Of a stretch of DNA of 64,000 nucleotides, positions 52,432 to 61,361 are shown one piece after another (position 1 is the stretch's first letter; every line of letters starts with the position of its first letter). Source of the DNA: an uncultured Acetatifactor sp. (GTDB lineage Bacteria; Bacillota; Clostridia; Lachnospirales; Lachnospiraceae). The DNA is taken from NCBI GenBank assembly GCA_947625255.1, contig CANQNT010000008.1, forward strand, positions 57,683-121,682, given 5' to 3'. The position numbers and the translations under genes were made by a program. Below the pieces are notes generated by a model. It ran no database searches, was not told where the DNA came from, and was given only the letters and a program-made list of their open reading frames with translations.

Positions 52432-55400
52432 GTCTTTTTTTGAAGTATTTCCATCGTTAAAATTGGAAAGGTCGGTTCATGACATCATGGAGCAGACCAG
52501 CGTGGAGAGAATTTCTACCACGAAAAACAGGGACTTTTTACGGATTTATCTCCAGAGTCCCAGATTAATCCTGAAAAATGACATTTGGATGGCGGAGCGG
52601 CAGATCAAGAAGCAGTTCTTTCCGCAGAACAATCTGAATGTGAAGATTTATGAACGGTTCGAACTCTCCGCCCAATATACGCCTCAGAAGCTTTTGGACA
52701 TTTATCGCGACAGTATTTTGGCGGAGTTAAAAGAATATAGTCATATCGTGTTTCATTCCTTTAAGTCGGCGGAGATCACCTACCCGGAGGAGGGTGTGGT
52801 CTTGCTGACCATGAAAGACAATGTGCTCACCAAGGACATGGAGGCGGAGCTGATACGGATTCTGGAAAAAATTCTGGTGGAGCGGTGCGGTTTTCTGGTC
52901 AAGGTGCGGACCGCGTACAAGCAGGTGAAGCAGGAGCAGGAAGAGGAAAGTCTGGAAGGGCTTTTCCGTGCCGCGGTGCAGTCCGGGACCCAGCCACGGG
53001 GAGAGGAAGCGGATTATCTGGAGGCTCAGGCTTCCGACGCAAACTTCTGGGAGCAGGAAAGTCGGCAGGAGCGTGAAGCGCGGCCGCGGGAAAGCCGGCC
53101 AGAGAGTGGAGAGTTGCCGCAGGGAGGCCGAACCGGAGCATGGGACCGGGCGCAGGGGGAGGCCTTTTCGGACCAGGAGGGAGCCTTAAAAGGAAACGGT
53201 TCTGGCCTGGAAACCGGAAACGGTGCGCGGTTCAGCGGGAAACCGGAGCCCGGGGAGAAAAAGAAAACGTCCCTTTCATCCCATCGGCAGCCTCCCTCCA
53301 TGGGAAATGGTTTCCAGGGAAAGACCCAGTTTACTCGGGGAAGCGGGAAGAAGGGGGACTTTAATCGCGGCGAGTTCCGAAAGAGAGGCGACTATGGTCG
53401 TGACAGTCTCAAGCGTTCCGATCATCCGGACGTGCTTTATGGCCGGGAATTCGATGGCGATGCCATGAAGATCGAGGAAATTATCGGCGAAATCGGAGAG
53501 GTGATCATCCGGGGAAAAATCATCAAATATGATAAACGGGAATTGAAAAATGAAAAGTTCCTGATTTTTTTTGACGTGACGGATTTCTCGGACACCATGA
53601 CCGTGAAAATCTTTGTCCGCAGCGATCAGCTGGAGGAACTGGAAGCGGGGATCAAGCCGGGAATTTTTGTGAAGATCAAGGGCATAAGCCTGATGGACCG
53701 ATTCGACCATGAACTGACCATCGGGTCCATCTCGGGTATCATGAAGATCCCTGATTTTACAGTGGGAAGAGTGGATAAGGCTCTCCGGAAACGGGTAGAG
53801 CTTCATTGTCATACTAAAATGAGCGATATGGATGGTGTTTCCGAGGCCAAGGATATTGTCAGGCGGGCCTATCAGTGGGGTCATCGGGCCATCGCCATTA
53901 CGGATCATGGAGTCGTGCAGAGCTTTACGGATGCCAATCATGTCTGGGACGATCTCTGGGAGGAAGAAGCGGCCAGGCGAAAGGAGGCGGGAGACGAGCA
54001 CCCGGATAAGCAGGACTTTTTTAAGATTCTGTATGGAGTGGAGGCTTATCTGGTGGACGATTTACAAGAAATCGTTACCAGGGACCGGGGGCAGGCGCTG
54101 GATGCGGATTTTGTGGTATTTGACATTGAAACCACGGGTTTTTCCCCGGTGAAGAACCGTATTATTGAAATCGGAGCCGTAAAGGTTTCCCAGGGACAGA
54201 TCGTGGATCGGTTTTCCACCTTTGTCAATCCCGACGTGCCCATTCCCTTTGAAATTGAAAAGCTTACGGGTATCAGCGATGACATGGTGATGGAGGCGCC
54301 GGGGATTGAGGAGATTCTGCCGCGGTTTATCCGGTTTTGTCAGGGATGCGTGCTGGTAGCCCATAATGCCAATTTTGATATGAGCTTTATCCAGGAAAAC
54401 GCCAGGAGACAGCAGATTCCCGCGGATTATACCTATGTGGACACGGTTGGCATTGCCAGACTGCTTTTGCCCAATCAGGCCAAGCATACGTTGGACGCGG
54501 TAGCCAAAACGCTGGGTGTTTCTCTGGAGAACCACCATCGTGCCGTTGATGATGCGGAGGCCACTGCGGAGATTTTCTTAAAATTCATGACCACCCTGCG
54601 CGGACAGGGAGCGGTGACTCTCGGGGACGTGAACGCCATGGGGGATTCCAGTACGGATATCATTCGAAAGCTTCCATCCTATCATGCCATTATTTTGGCC
54701 AAAAATGATTTGGGACGGATCAATCTGTACCGATTGATTTCCATGTCCCATTTGGAATATTACAATAAACGGCCTAAGATTCCCAAGAGTCAGATCGAGA
54801 AATACCGGGACGGGCTGATTCTGGGTAGCGCCTGCGAGGCGGGAGAGCTTTACCGCGCTCTTCTGGATGAAAAATCGGACACGGAAATTGCCAGATTGGT
54901 ACGGTTTTATGATTATCTGGAAATCCAGCCGGGCGGGAACAATCAGTTTATGATCGCTTCCGAGAAAGTGAAAAATGTCAATTCCATGGAGAATATTTAT
55001 AATCTCAATCGCCGGATCGTGGATCTGGGAGAGCAGTTTCACAAGCCGGTGGTGGCCACCTGCGATGTTCATTTCCTGGATCCGGAGGATGAGGTGTACC
55101 GTCGGATCATCATGGCGGGAAAGGGCTTTGAGGACGCGGACAATCAGGCTCCCCTATATCTGCACACCACGGAGGAAATGCTGGAAGAGTTTTCCTATCT
55201 GGGAGAGGAAAAGGCCAGAGAGGTGGTCATTACCAATACCAACATGATCGCGGACATGATTGAGACCATCGCGCCGGTAAGGCCGGATAAATGTCCGCCC
55301 GTGATCGAGGACAGTGATAAGACTCTGACGCAGATTTGTTATAACCGCGCCCACGAGCTGTATGGGGAGGTGTTGCCGGACATTGTGGAATCCCGTCTGC

Positions 55401-57190
55401 AAAAGGAACTGAACTCCATTATTTCCAATGGCTTCGCCGTGATGTACATTATTGCCCAGAAGCTGGTCTGGAAGTCGGTGGAGGATGGGTACCTGGTGGG
55501 TTCGAGAGGTTCCGTGGGAAGCTCTTTCGTGGCCACCATGGCCGGGATCACGGAAATTAATCCTTTAAGTCCCCATTATTATTGTCCCAAGTGTCATTAT
55601 ACGGATTTTTATTCGGAGGAGGTAAAGGCTTACGAGGGAAAGGCCGGCATCGATATGCCGGATAAGCTTTGCCCCGTCTGCGGGGAGAAGCTGAAAAAGG
55701 ATGGCTTCAGTATTCCTTTTGAAACGTTCTTGGGCTTTAAAGGGGACAAGGAACCGGATATTGATCTGAATTTTTCCGGGGAATATCAGTCCAAGGCCCA
55801 TAAGTATACGGAGGTTATTTTCGGAGCGGGCCAGACTTTCCGTGCCGGAACCATTGCCACCCTGGCTGACAAGACGGCCTTTGGTTATGTGAAGAATTAT
55901 TATGAGGAAAGAGGTCAGCACAAGCGTACTTGTGAGATCAACCGTCTGACCCTGGGCTGTACCGGGGTCAGGAGGAGCACCGGCCAGCATCCGGGCGGCA
56001 TTGTGGTGCTGCCCCTTGGGCAGGATATTAATTCCTTTACGCCGGTCCAGCATCCGGCCAACGATATGACCACGGACACCATTACGACCCATTTTGACTA
56101 CCATTCCATCGACCACAATCTGCTGAAGCTGGATATTCTGGGACATGATGACCCTACCATGATTCGAATGCTGCAGGATTTGACGGGGCTGGATCTGACC
56201 CAGGTACCTCTGGACGATCCCAAGATTTTGTCCTTGTTCCAAAGCACGGAGGCCCTGGGCATTACGCCGGAGCAAATTGGCGGCTGTAAACTGGGTGCCT
56301 TGGGAATCCCGGAGTTCGGCACGGATTTTGCCATGCAGCTCGTTATGGATGCAAAGCCCACCTGCTTTGCGGATTTGGTGCGGATTTCCGGTTTGTCCCA
56401 CGGAACGGACGTATGGCAGGGAAATACCCAGGTTCTGATCAAGGACGGGGTCGCCACCTTGTCCACCGCCATCTGTACCCGTGACGACATTATGCTGGAG
56501 CTGATCCGTCAGGGGCTGGAACCCTCTCTGGCCTTTACCATTATGGAAAGTGTCCGCAAAGGCAAGGGGTTAAAGCCGGAGTGGGAAACCGCCATGAAGG
56601 AAAAAGGTGTTCCTGACTGGTATATCTGGTCCTGCAAAAAAATCAAGTATATGTTCCCCAAGGCCCACGCTGCCGCTTATGTCATGATGGGCTGCCGAAT
56701 CGGATATTGCAAGATTTATTATCCTTTGGCTTACTATGCCGCCTTTTTCAGTATCCGTGCCAAGGCCTTTTCTTATGAATTGATGTGCCAGGGACAGAAG
56801 CACCTGGAGCGCGTCATGGAGGATTATAAGAGACGCATGGACTCCCTCTCCAACAAGGAAAAGGATGCCTATGCCGATATGAGAGTGGTGCAGGAGATGT
56901 ATGTACGGGGCTTTGAATTTGTGCCGATCGACATTTTTCGCGCCCAGTCCCGGTCGTTTCAGATTTTGGATGGGAAAATCATGCCTTCCCTGAGCAGCAT
57001 TGACGGTTTGGGGGAGAAAGCGGCGGATGCCATTGTGGAGGCGGTAAAGGATGGTCCGTTCCTGTCCAAGGATGATTTCCGGGAGCGCACCAAGGTATCC
57101 AAGACCGTGGCGGACCTGATGGATCAGCTGGGGCTTCTGGGGAGCCTGCCCGAGTCCAATCAGATCAGCTTGTTTGATTTCGTTTTATAA
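52424..57190 (+). CDS. polC: DNA polymerase III alpha subunit, PolC type
   Basis: 1588 residues. Order: N-terminal domain (1 to about 165), low-complexity charged linker (about 166-345), OB-fold (about 355-450), PHP domain (HCH at 461-463), DEDDh proofreading exonuclease inserted in PHP (DIETTGFS from 567, HNANFD), PHP remainder, then palm, fingers and duplex-binding domains (PGGIVVLP, PDIDLNFSGEYQ for the catalytic aspartates, YFPLAYYAAFF-like segment). It is the replicative polymerase of low-GC Gram-positives. The linker is longer than in Bacillus PolC (about 1437 residues), which explains the extra length. A terminator follows. Confidence 0.97.
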   Translation: MSKSFFEVFPSLKLERSVHDIMEQTSVERISTTKNRDFLRIYLQSPRLILKNDIWMAERQIKKQFFPQNNLNVKIYERFELSAQYTPQKLLDIYRDSILAELKEYSHIVFHSFKSAEITYPEEGVVLLTMKDNVLTKDMEAELIRILEKILVERCGFLVKVRTAYKQVKQEQEEESLEGLFRAAVQSGTQPRGEEADYLEAQASDANFWEQESRQEREARPRESRPESGELPQGGRTGAWDRAQGEAFSDQEGALKGNGSGLETGNGARFSGKPEPGEKKKTSLSSHRQPPSMGNGFQGKTQFTRGSGKKGDFNRGEFRKRGDYGRDSLKRSDHPDVLYGREFDGDAMKIEEIIGEIGEVIIRGKIIKYDKRELKNEKFLIFFDVTDFSDTMTVKIFVRSDQLEELEAGIKPGIFVKIKGISLMDRFDHELTIGSISGIMKIPDFTVGRVDKALRKRVELHCHTKMSDMDGVSEAKDIVRRAYQWGHRAIAITDHGVVQSFTDANHVWDDLWEEEAARRKEAGDEHPDKQDFFKILYGVEAYLVDDLQEIVTRDRGQALDADFVVFDIETTGFSPVKNRIIEIGAVKVSQGQIVDRFSTFVNPDVPIPFEIEKLTGISDDMVMEAPGIEEILPRFIRFCQGCVLVAHNANFDMSFIQENARRQQIPADYTYVDTVGIARLLLPNQAKHTLDAVAKTLGVSLENHHRAVDDAEATAEIFLKFMTTLRGQGAVTLGDVNAMGDSSTDIIRKLPSYHAIILAKNDLGRINLYRLISMSHLEYYNKRPKIPKSQIEKYRDGLILGSACEAGELYRALLDEKSDTEIARLVRFYDYLEIQPGGNNQFMIASEKVKNVNSMENIYNLNRRIVDLGEQFHKPVVATCDVHFLDPEDEVYRRIIMAGKGFEDADNQAPLYLHTTEEMLEEFSYLGEEKAREVVITNTNMIADMIETIAPVRPDKCPPVIEDSDKTLTQICYNRAHELYGEVLPDIVESRLQKELNSIISNGFAVMYIIAQKLVWKSVEDGYLVGSRGSVGSSFVATMAGITEINPLSPHYYCPKCHYTDFYSEEVKAYEGKAGIDMPDKLCPVCGEKLKKDGFSIPFETFLGFKGDKEPDIDLNFSGEYQSKAHKYTEVIFGAGQTFRAGTIATLADKTAFGYVKNYYEERGQHKRTCEINRLTLGCTGVRRSTGQHPGGIVVLPLGQDINSFTPVQHPANDMTTDTITTHFDYHSIDHNLLKLDILGHDDPTMIRMLQDLTGLDLTQVPLDDPKILSLFQSTEALGITPEQIGGCKLGALGIPEFGTDFAMQLVMDAKPTCFADLVRISGLSHGTDVWQGNTQVLIKDGVATLSTAICTRDDIMLELIRQGLEPSLAFTIMESVRKGKGLKPEWETAMKEKGVPDWYIWSCKKIKYMFPKAHAAAYVMMGCRIGYCKIYYPLAYYAAFFSIRAKAFSYELMCQGQKHLERVMEDYKRRMDSLSNKEKDAYADMRVVQEMYVRGFEFVPIDIFRAQSRSFQILDGKIMPSLSSIDGLGEKAADAIVEAVKDGPFLSKDDFRERTKVSKTVADLMDQLGLLGSLPESNQISLFDFVL

Positions 57191-57194
57191 GAAA

Positions 57195-57230
57195 GGGAGA
57201 GTGTCTTTGGCACTCTCCTGATTGTTTTGA
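57195..57230 (+). terminator. Terminator after polC
   Basis: ggagagtg (57196-57203) pairs with cactctcc (57211-57218), extended by flanking A/T pairs, followed by a T-rich tract (attgtttt). Confidence 0.8.
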
Positions 57231-57289
57231 TATGGTTGGGGAACGGGCAGCGGCAACCGTTGCTTTGATGGATTTTTTCAGGACAAAAA

Positions 57290-57334
57290 GAAAAACCTTG
57301 CGACCCTGCATCATCAAAGGGGGTCCAAGGTTTT
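57290..57334 (-). terminator. Terminator of tRNA-Glu
   Basis: Read on the minus strand, aaaaccttg and caaggtttt (57334-57326 with 57300-57292) form the stem with an inner gaccc/gggtc helix. T-rich sequence (ttctttttg) follows. Confidence 0.75.
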
Positions 57335-57340
57335 CCATAA

Positions 57341-57412
57341 CAGCTCGTAGGGGAATCGAACCCCTGTTTCCGCCGTGAGAGGGCGGCGTCTTAACCGCTT
57401 GACCAACGAGCC
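57341..57412 (-). tRNA. tRNA-Glu (anticodon CTC)
   Basis: 72 nt on the minus strand. The acceptor arm GGCTCGT pairs with ACGAGCT (first pair G/U). The anticodon stem CCGCC/GGCGG holds the loop with CTC. The T-arm CAGGGG TTCGATT CCCCT(G) is standard. CCA is not encoded. The sequence closely follows bacterial tRNA-Glu, reading GAG codons. Confidence 0.9.
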
Positions 57413-57544
57413 ATTCATCCCGCGTTCGCGGTACTTGTTTATCATAATACATGTTTACAAAAATTGCAAGTCTTTTTTTCAAAAAAGGCAAAAAACTTCG
57501 GTAAAACCTCAAAACATTTTTATCAGAAATTAATGGAAAATTTA

Positions 57545-57573
57545 TTGTGCAATGGGTGAAATGGGTATATAAT
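57545..57573 (+). promoter_or_regulatory. Promoter of the zinc-ribbon gene
   Basis: TTGTGC (57545-57550) and a perfect TATAAT (57568-57573) with a 17-bp spacer, about 30 bp before the start codon at 57608. Confidence 0.75.
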
Positions 57574-57607
57574 CTATGTTATAAATACACCGAAAGGAGA
57601 AATTGTC

Positions 57608-58138
57608 ATGAGTTTCTTTGATAAAGTAAGTGAGACATTCAGCAGCAAGAGTAAAGACGTGGTGGATAAGGCGAAGGAGATCGCGGAAGTCGTCAACCTG
57701 AACAGCCAGGTTTCTTCTCAGGAGAGCTTGATTAATAAGTATTTTAAAGAGATGGGCCAGTATCTGTACGAGCATAGGGGAGAGGATGTAACGACTCCTT
57801 TGGAGGAGAGATATGGACTGATCGATGCGGCTTATGAGGAGATTGCGCGTCTGAAGAAAGAGATTCTGGAGGTAAAGGGGCTGAAAGCCTGTCCTGCCTG
57901 TGGAAATGAGATGCCGAAAGATGTGGCGTATTGTTCTAAGTGTGGGACCCAGGTTCCCGTGGCTGAACCCAAGACGGAAGAGGCCGGCGAGGAAACGGCC
58001 AGTGCGGAAGAGACGGTAACCGTAGTGTGCGGCGCGGAAACTACTGAAGAGGCGGTTGCGGAAGAGACGACTGCGGAAGAGATCGTGTCCGGGGAATGCG
58101 CGGCGGAAGCTGCCGGGGAGACAAAGACGGAGGAGTAA
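57608..58138 (+). CDS. Zinc-ribbon protein with helical N-terminus and acidic tail
   Basis: 176 residues. Residues 1-95 are helical, probably coiled coil (FFDKVSETFSSKSKDVVDKAKEIAE, YEEIARLKKEILEVKG). A single zinc ribbon follows (CPACGNEMPKDVAYCSKCG, about 97-115). The final 60 residues are an acidic Glu/Ala/Thr tail with two stray cysteines. No membrane segment. This layout is widespread in Clostridia and its function is unknown. It is monocistronic, with a strong promoter and its own terminator. Confidence 0.8.
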   Translation: MSFFDKVSETFSSKSKDVVDKAKEIAEVVNLNSQVSSQESLINKYFKEMGQYLYEHRGEDVTTPLEERYGLIDAAYEEIARLKKEILEVKGLKACPACGNEMPKDVAYCSKCGTQVPVAEPKTEEAGEETASAEETVTVVCGAETTEEAVAEETTAEEIVSGECAAEAAGETKTEE

Positions 58139-58183
58139 TCCTTGCGGCTTTCAAAAGCAATTTATAACTGAATCGATGTTAGA

Positions 58184-58227
58184 AAAGACCTGATTCCTTA
58201 TTTGATAGGGAGTCGGGTCTTTTTTTG
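58184..58227 (+). terminator. Terminator after the zinc-ribbon gene
   Basis: aaagacctgattcc (58184-58197) pairs with ggagtcgggtcttt (58209-58222) using G/U pairs, with seven or more T at the end. Confidence 0.85.
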
Positions 58228-58404
58228 CGGCAAAAAGCGGTATGTGAGGCGCGGAATCCGTTTTTAGAGGAATATCGACTTCATGTGTCGTTTTTTGACA
58301 AAAAGCATAAATTATAGTAGAGATCTGATACGAAAGAGAGAAAGGGAGGAGGGATGGGTTAAGGCTTGCGATTCAAAGGAGCCCATTAAGGAGGTTGGGT
58401 ATGC

Positions 58405-59799
58405 ATGGAACTCGAAGAAAAGGAGCGTTACAGGATACAGGATGACAAAGAGCTTCCAGCGGCGAAAGAGGGTGTTCAATACGCTTTGGAAAAGCTATAT
58501 GGTGATCAGGAAGTCCTGCGCGCCATGGAAGAGGTTCATTTGGAATCCGGGGAAGAGAAAAGCCCGATTTCCCTGACGGAGGATTGTCCGGAAAATTATG
58601 ATGTGGAGCAGGACGGGGAGACGCTTGCGCCCACGGTGCGTCTGGTGAACGCGATTTTTCGATGTGCCAACGCCGAGTCGGCAAGCGATGTTCACTTTGA
58701 GCCGGGGCGGGAAAGGCTGGGAGTACGGATGCGGATTGACGGGCTGTTGCACGAAATGGCCACGGTCCCGAAAGGAATGGAGGCGGCGGTGCTTTCCAGG
58801 ATAAAAATCATGGCCGGCATGGATGTGACCCGAAAGAATCTGCCCCAGGATGGTTCCATCCGGATTAAGGCGGGCGGGACGCTTTTGGATCTCCGGGTTT
58901 CCAGTCTGCCTACCATCTACGGAGAAAAAATCGTAGTGAGATTTCTGCACCGTGTTCCCGTTCTGCTTACGTTTGAGGGGCTTGGACTCCGGGGAGAGCA
59001 TTTGTCGCAGTTTATCAGTCTGCTGCATGACACGAAAGAGGGGGCTATTCTGCTGGCCGGGCCTACCGGTTCCGGCAAGACCTCTACCATGTACGCCATT
59101 TTGAATCATTTGAAGGGGGAGGCCGTAAATTTGGTTTCGCTGGAAGACCCCGTGGAAATGCGGATGGATCAGATCTGTCAGGTGCAGATTCAGGAAAAGG
59201 CAGGCTTCACATTTGCCAACGCGCTTCGGACCGTATTGCGGCAGGATCCGGACGTGATCGCCGTTGGAGAGATTCGGGACCGGGAATCCGCGGAAATCGC
59301 CATGCGTTCCGCTCTCACGGGACATCTGGTATTTTCCTCGCTCCATACCTATAATGCTTTTTCTTCCATTGACCGTCTGCTGGATCTGGGCGTGGAGCCT
59401 TACGTGCTTGCGGGAGCGGTTCGCGGCATAGTGTCCCAGCGTCTGCTGCGGTGTGTTTGTCCCTATTGCCGTAAGTCCTACCGGACGCGGGAAGAAGAGT
59501 GGTCCTGTTTGGGGTTTCCGGAAAAAGAAGACCTGCCGTTTTATCGTGGGGAGGGGTGTGAGAAATGTTTCCATACCGGATATCGGGGAAGAATCGGTGT
59601 CTTTGAAGTGTTGCCCGTGGAAGAGCGTCTGAAGCAGGCGATTGCGGGCGGCAGCAGAAAGAATCTGGAAGAAGCCATGAAAAGCTGCCGACATTGCTCC
59701 ATTTGGGAGAATTGCAGGGAATTGGTGAAAGAGGGAATTACGACAGCAGAGGAAGTGATCCGCGTCATGGGAATTGTTGATCGGGAACATGTTTGGTAA
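58405..59799 (+). CDS. Type IV pilus / type II secretion assembly ATPase (PilB/GspE family)
   Basis: 464 residues. It has the N2 domain (ASDVHFEPGRERLGVRMRIDG), Walker A GPTGSGKT (219-226), the Asp box (SLEDPVEMRMDQICQVQI), Walker B (QDPDVIAVGEIRDRES), the His box and the C-terminal zinc-binding cysteines (CPYC and CEKC). PilB proteins power pilin extension. The N-terminal N1 domain is short. AAGGAGG at 58388 serves this ATG, but an out-of-frame ATG at 58401 lies between. TTGACA at 58295 followed by TAGAGA at 58318 could be the promoter. First of four pilus-type genes. Confidence 0.92.
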   Translation: MELEEKERYRIQDDKELPAAKEGVQYALEKLYGDQEVLRAMEEVHLESGEEKSPISLTEDCPENYDVEQDGETLAPTVRLVNAIFRCANAESASDVHFEPGRERLGVRMRIDGLLHEMATVPKGMEAAVLSRIKIMAGMDVTRKNLPQDGSIRIKAGGTLLDLRVSSLPTIYGEKIVVRFLHRVPVLLTFEGLGLRGEHLSQFISLLHDTKEGAILLAGPTGSGKTSTMYAILNHLKGEAVNLVSLEDPVEMRMDQICQVQIQEKAGFTFANALRTVLRQDPDVIAVGEIRDRESAEIAMRSALTGHLVFSSLHTYNAFSSIDRLLDLGVEPYVLAGAVRGIVSQRLLRCVCPYCRKSYRTREEEWSCLGFPEKEDLPFYRGEGCEKCFHTGYRGRIGVFEVLPVEERLKQAIAGGSRKNLEEAMKSCRHCSIWENCRELVKEGITTAEEVIRVMGIVDREHVW

Positions 59800-59812
59800 G
59801 AAAGGGGATCAA

Positions 59813-60886
59813 ATGAAATCGCCTGGAAAAATTGGCTCAAGGGAGCTGTCTCATAAGGGTATACGCAAGACCCTGCCTTTGGTTTGCCGCCAGTTTGCGG
59901 CCTTGCTTCGTATTGAACTGCCTTTGGTCCAGGTTGTGGGGATTGTAGCTTCCCGGACCACGAACCGGGTATTGGCAAGAATCTGGCAGTGTGCTTACGA
60001 GGATATGCTAAACGGCGAAAGCCTGGCAGAGAGTTTGTCTGACAGGGAAGAGAGGCTGCCGGATACTTTTCTGGAGGCTATTCGCCGGGGAGAGGACTCG
60101 GATGATTTGCGCGGTGCTTTTCTGCGCATGGCGGATTATTATGACAGCATGAATCATATCAGGGCAAAAGCTTTGAATGCCATGATTTATCCGGCGTTCG
60201 TACTCGGCGTGGCGGTCATGGTGGTGGGAATTATTCTGTCTTACACAGTGCCCAGTTATACCAGTACCTTTGCTGCCATGAATATTGAATTGCCGTGGAT
60301 TACCGTGGCACTGACAAAGCTGGAGAATTTCGGTCAGAAATATGGCGGGTGGATATTGTTATTTTTGGCGGCAATGGGATTGGGACTTTTTGTATATGCC
60401 AGGACCGAAAAGGGGCGTGTAAGGTTTGGCAGACTCTATTGTTCCGTTCCGATTGTGGGCAGGATAAGCGGAATGGCCGCTGCAAGCCAGTTTGCCCGCA
60501 CATTGTCAACTTTGCTTGCTTCGGGAACTCCTTACACCAGGGCAATCGAGTTGTCCGGCCGTGCCATTGGGAACGCTTACATCCGCGGAACCGTTCTGGA
60601 AATGCTTCCGGATGTGGAGGCGGGAATGTCTTTGGGGGAGTGTCTGCATCGGATGGGAAAATTCCCGGAGCTGTTGACGGAAATGGTTTCCATAGGGGAA
60701 TCCGAAGGGACGCTGGAGGATTTCCTTGAAATGATGGCTGATTATTATGATTATGAGCTGGGGATTACCGTGACCAGACTGTTTTCCTTATTGGAACCGA
60801 TCATGCTTTTGTTATTGGCGGGAATCGTGTTGATGATTTTGCTGTCAGTATATATACCGCTGTTTGAACTGTATGAAGCAATTTAA
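59813..60886 (+). CDS. Type IV pilus / type II secretion platform protein (PilC/GspF family)
   Basis: 357 residues from the ATG at 59813 behind AAAGGGG; earlier in-frame starts lie within or just after the ATPase gene. Two GspF domains are visible: RQFAALLRIELPLVQVV then SLAESLSDREERLPDTF, and the second FARTLSTLLASGTPYTRAIELSG then GMSLGECLHRMGKFPELLTEMV. They are separated by membrane spans (about 120-150 and 175-195), with a last span at the C-terminus. It is the inner-membrane platform turned by the PilB ATPase. Confidence 0.92.
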   Translation: MKSPGKIGSRELSHKGIRKTLPLVCRQFAALLRIELPLVQVVGIVASRTTNRVLARIWQCAYEDMLNGESLAESLSDREERLPDTFLEAIRRGEDSDDLRGAFLRMADYYDSMNHIRAKALNAMIYPAFVLGVAVMVVGIILSYTVPSYTSTFAAMNIELPWITVALTKLENFGQKYGGWILLFLAAMGLGLFVYARTEKGRVRFGRLYCSVPIVGRISGMAAASQFARTLSTLLASGTPYTRAIELSGRAIGNAYIRGTVLEMLPDVEAGMSLGECLHRMGKFPELLTEMVSIGESEGTLEDFLEMMADYYDYELGITVTRLFSLLEPIMLLLLAGIVLMILLSVYIPLFELYEAI

Positions 60887-60914
60887 GGATCGAAAAAAGG
60901 AAGAAGGAAAGAGA

Positions 60915-61361
60915 ATGGAAAACACAAGGAAAAAGACAAGAAAGAAAAATGGTTTTACGTTGCTGGAGATGTTGATCGTGGTCGCGATTATAGCGATTCT
61001 GGTCGCGGTGTCTATTCCAATGGCGAACGGTGTTCTGGAAAGGACCAGAGTTGCTACGGACGCGGCGAATGAACGTGCCGCGAAAGCGGAGGCGGAATTG
61101 GCCTTTTTTATGGATTTTCTGCCGGATAACGAGGAGAGCGGCCAGAAGTATGGATTGACTTTCTTATATGACGCGGCCGCCGGACAGCTGGTGGATGTGA
61201 ATGCGGATTTGTCTCAGATCAAACCCTATGGGAAATGCACCCAACACGCCAACAAGTATATTTTTATATCGTATGACCAGGACGGCTCCATATCCCTCAA
61301 GTGGGGAACGTCAGTCGAAAATGCGACCGATGAAGGGAACCATAATGGAGTTGCGTTTTAG
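60915..61361 (+). CDS. Type IV prepilin / GspG-like pseudopilin
   Basis: 148 residues from the ATG at 60915 (AAGGAAAG upstream). A basic leader (RKKTRKKNG) precedes the prepilin peptidase site Gly13-Phe14, then FTLLEMLIVVAIIAILVAV with the conserved Glu five residues into the mature form. The globular part is short. It is the only pilin-like gene in the cluster and would be the main fibre subunit. Its end overlaps the prepilin peptidase gene by 17 bp. Confidence 0.92.
   Translation: MENTRKKTRKKNGFTLLEMLIVVAIIAILVAVSIPMANGVLERTRVATDAANERAAKAEAELAFFMDFLPDNEESGQKYGLTFLYDAAAGQLVDVNADLSQIKPYGKCTQHANKYIFISYDQDGSISLKWGTSVENATDEGNHNGVAF

Noticed and set aside
58140..58404. A c-di-GMP riboswitch before the pilus operon, as known for some clostridial pili
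   Set aside because: I looked for GEMM-I and class II core sequences and found neither; only a terminator, a weak promoter and a short hairpin are seen.
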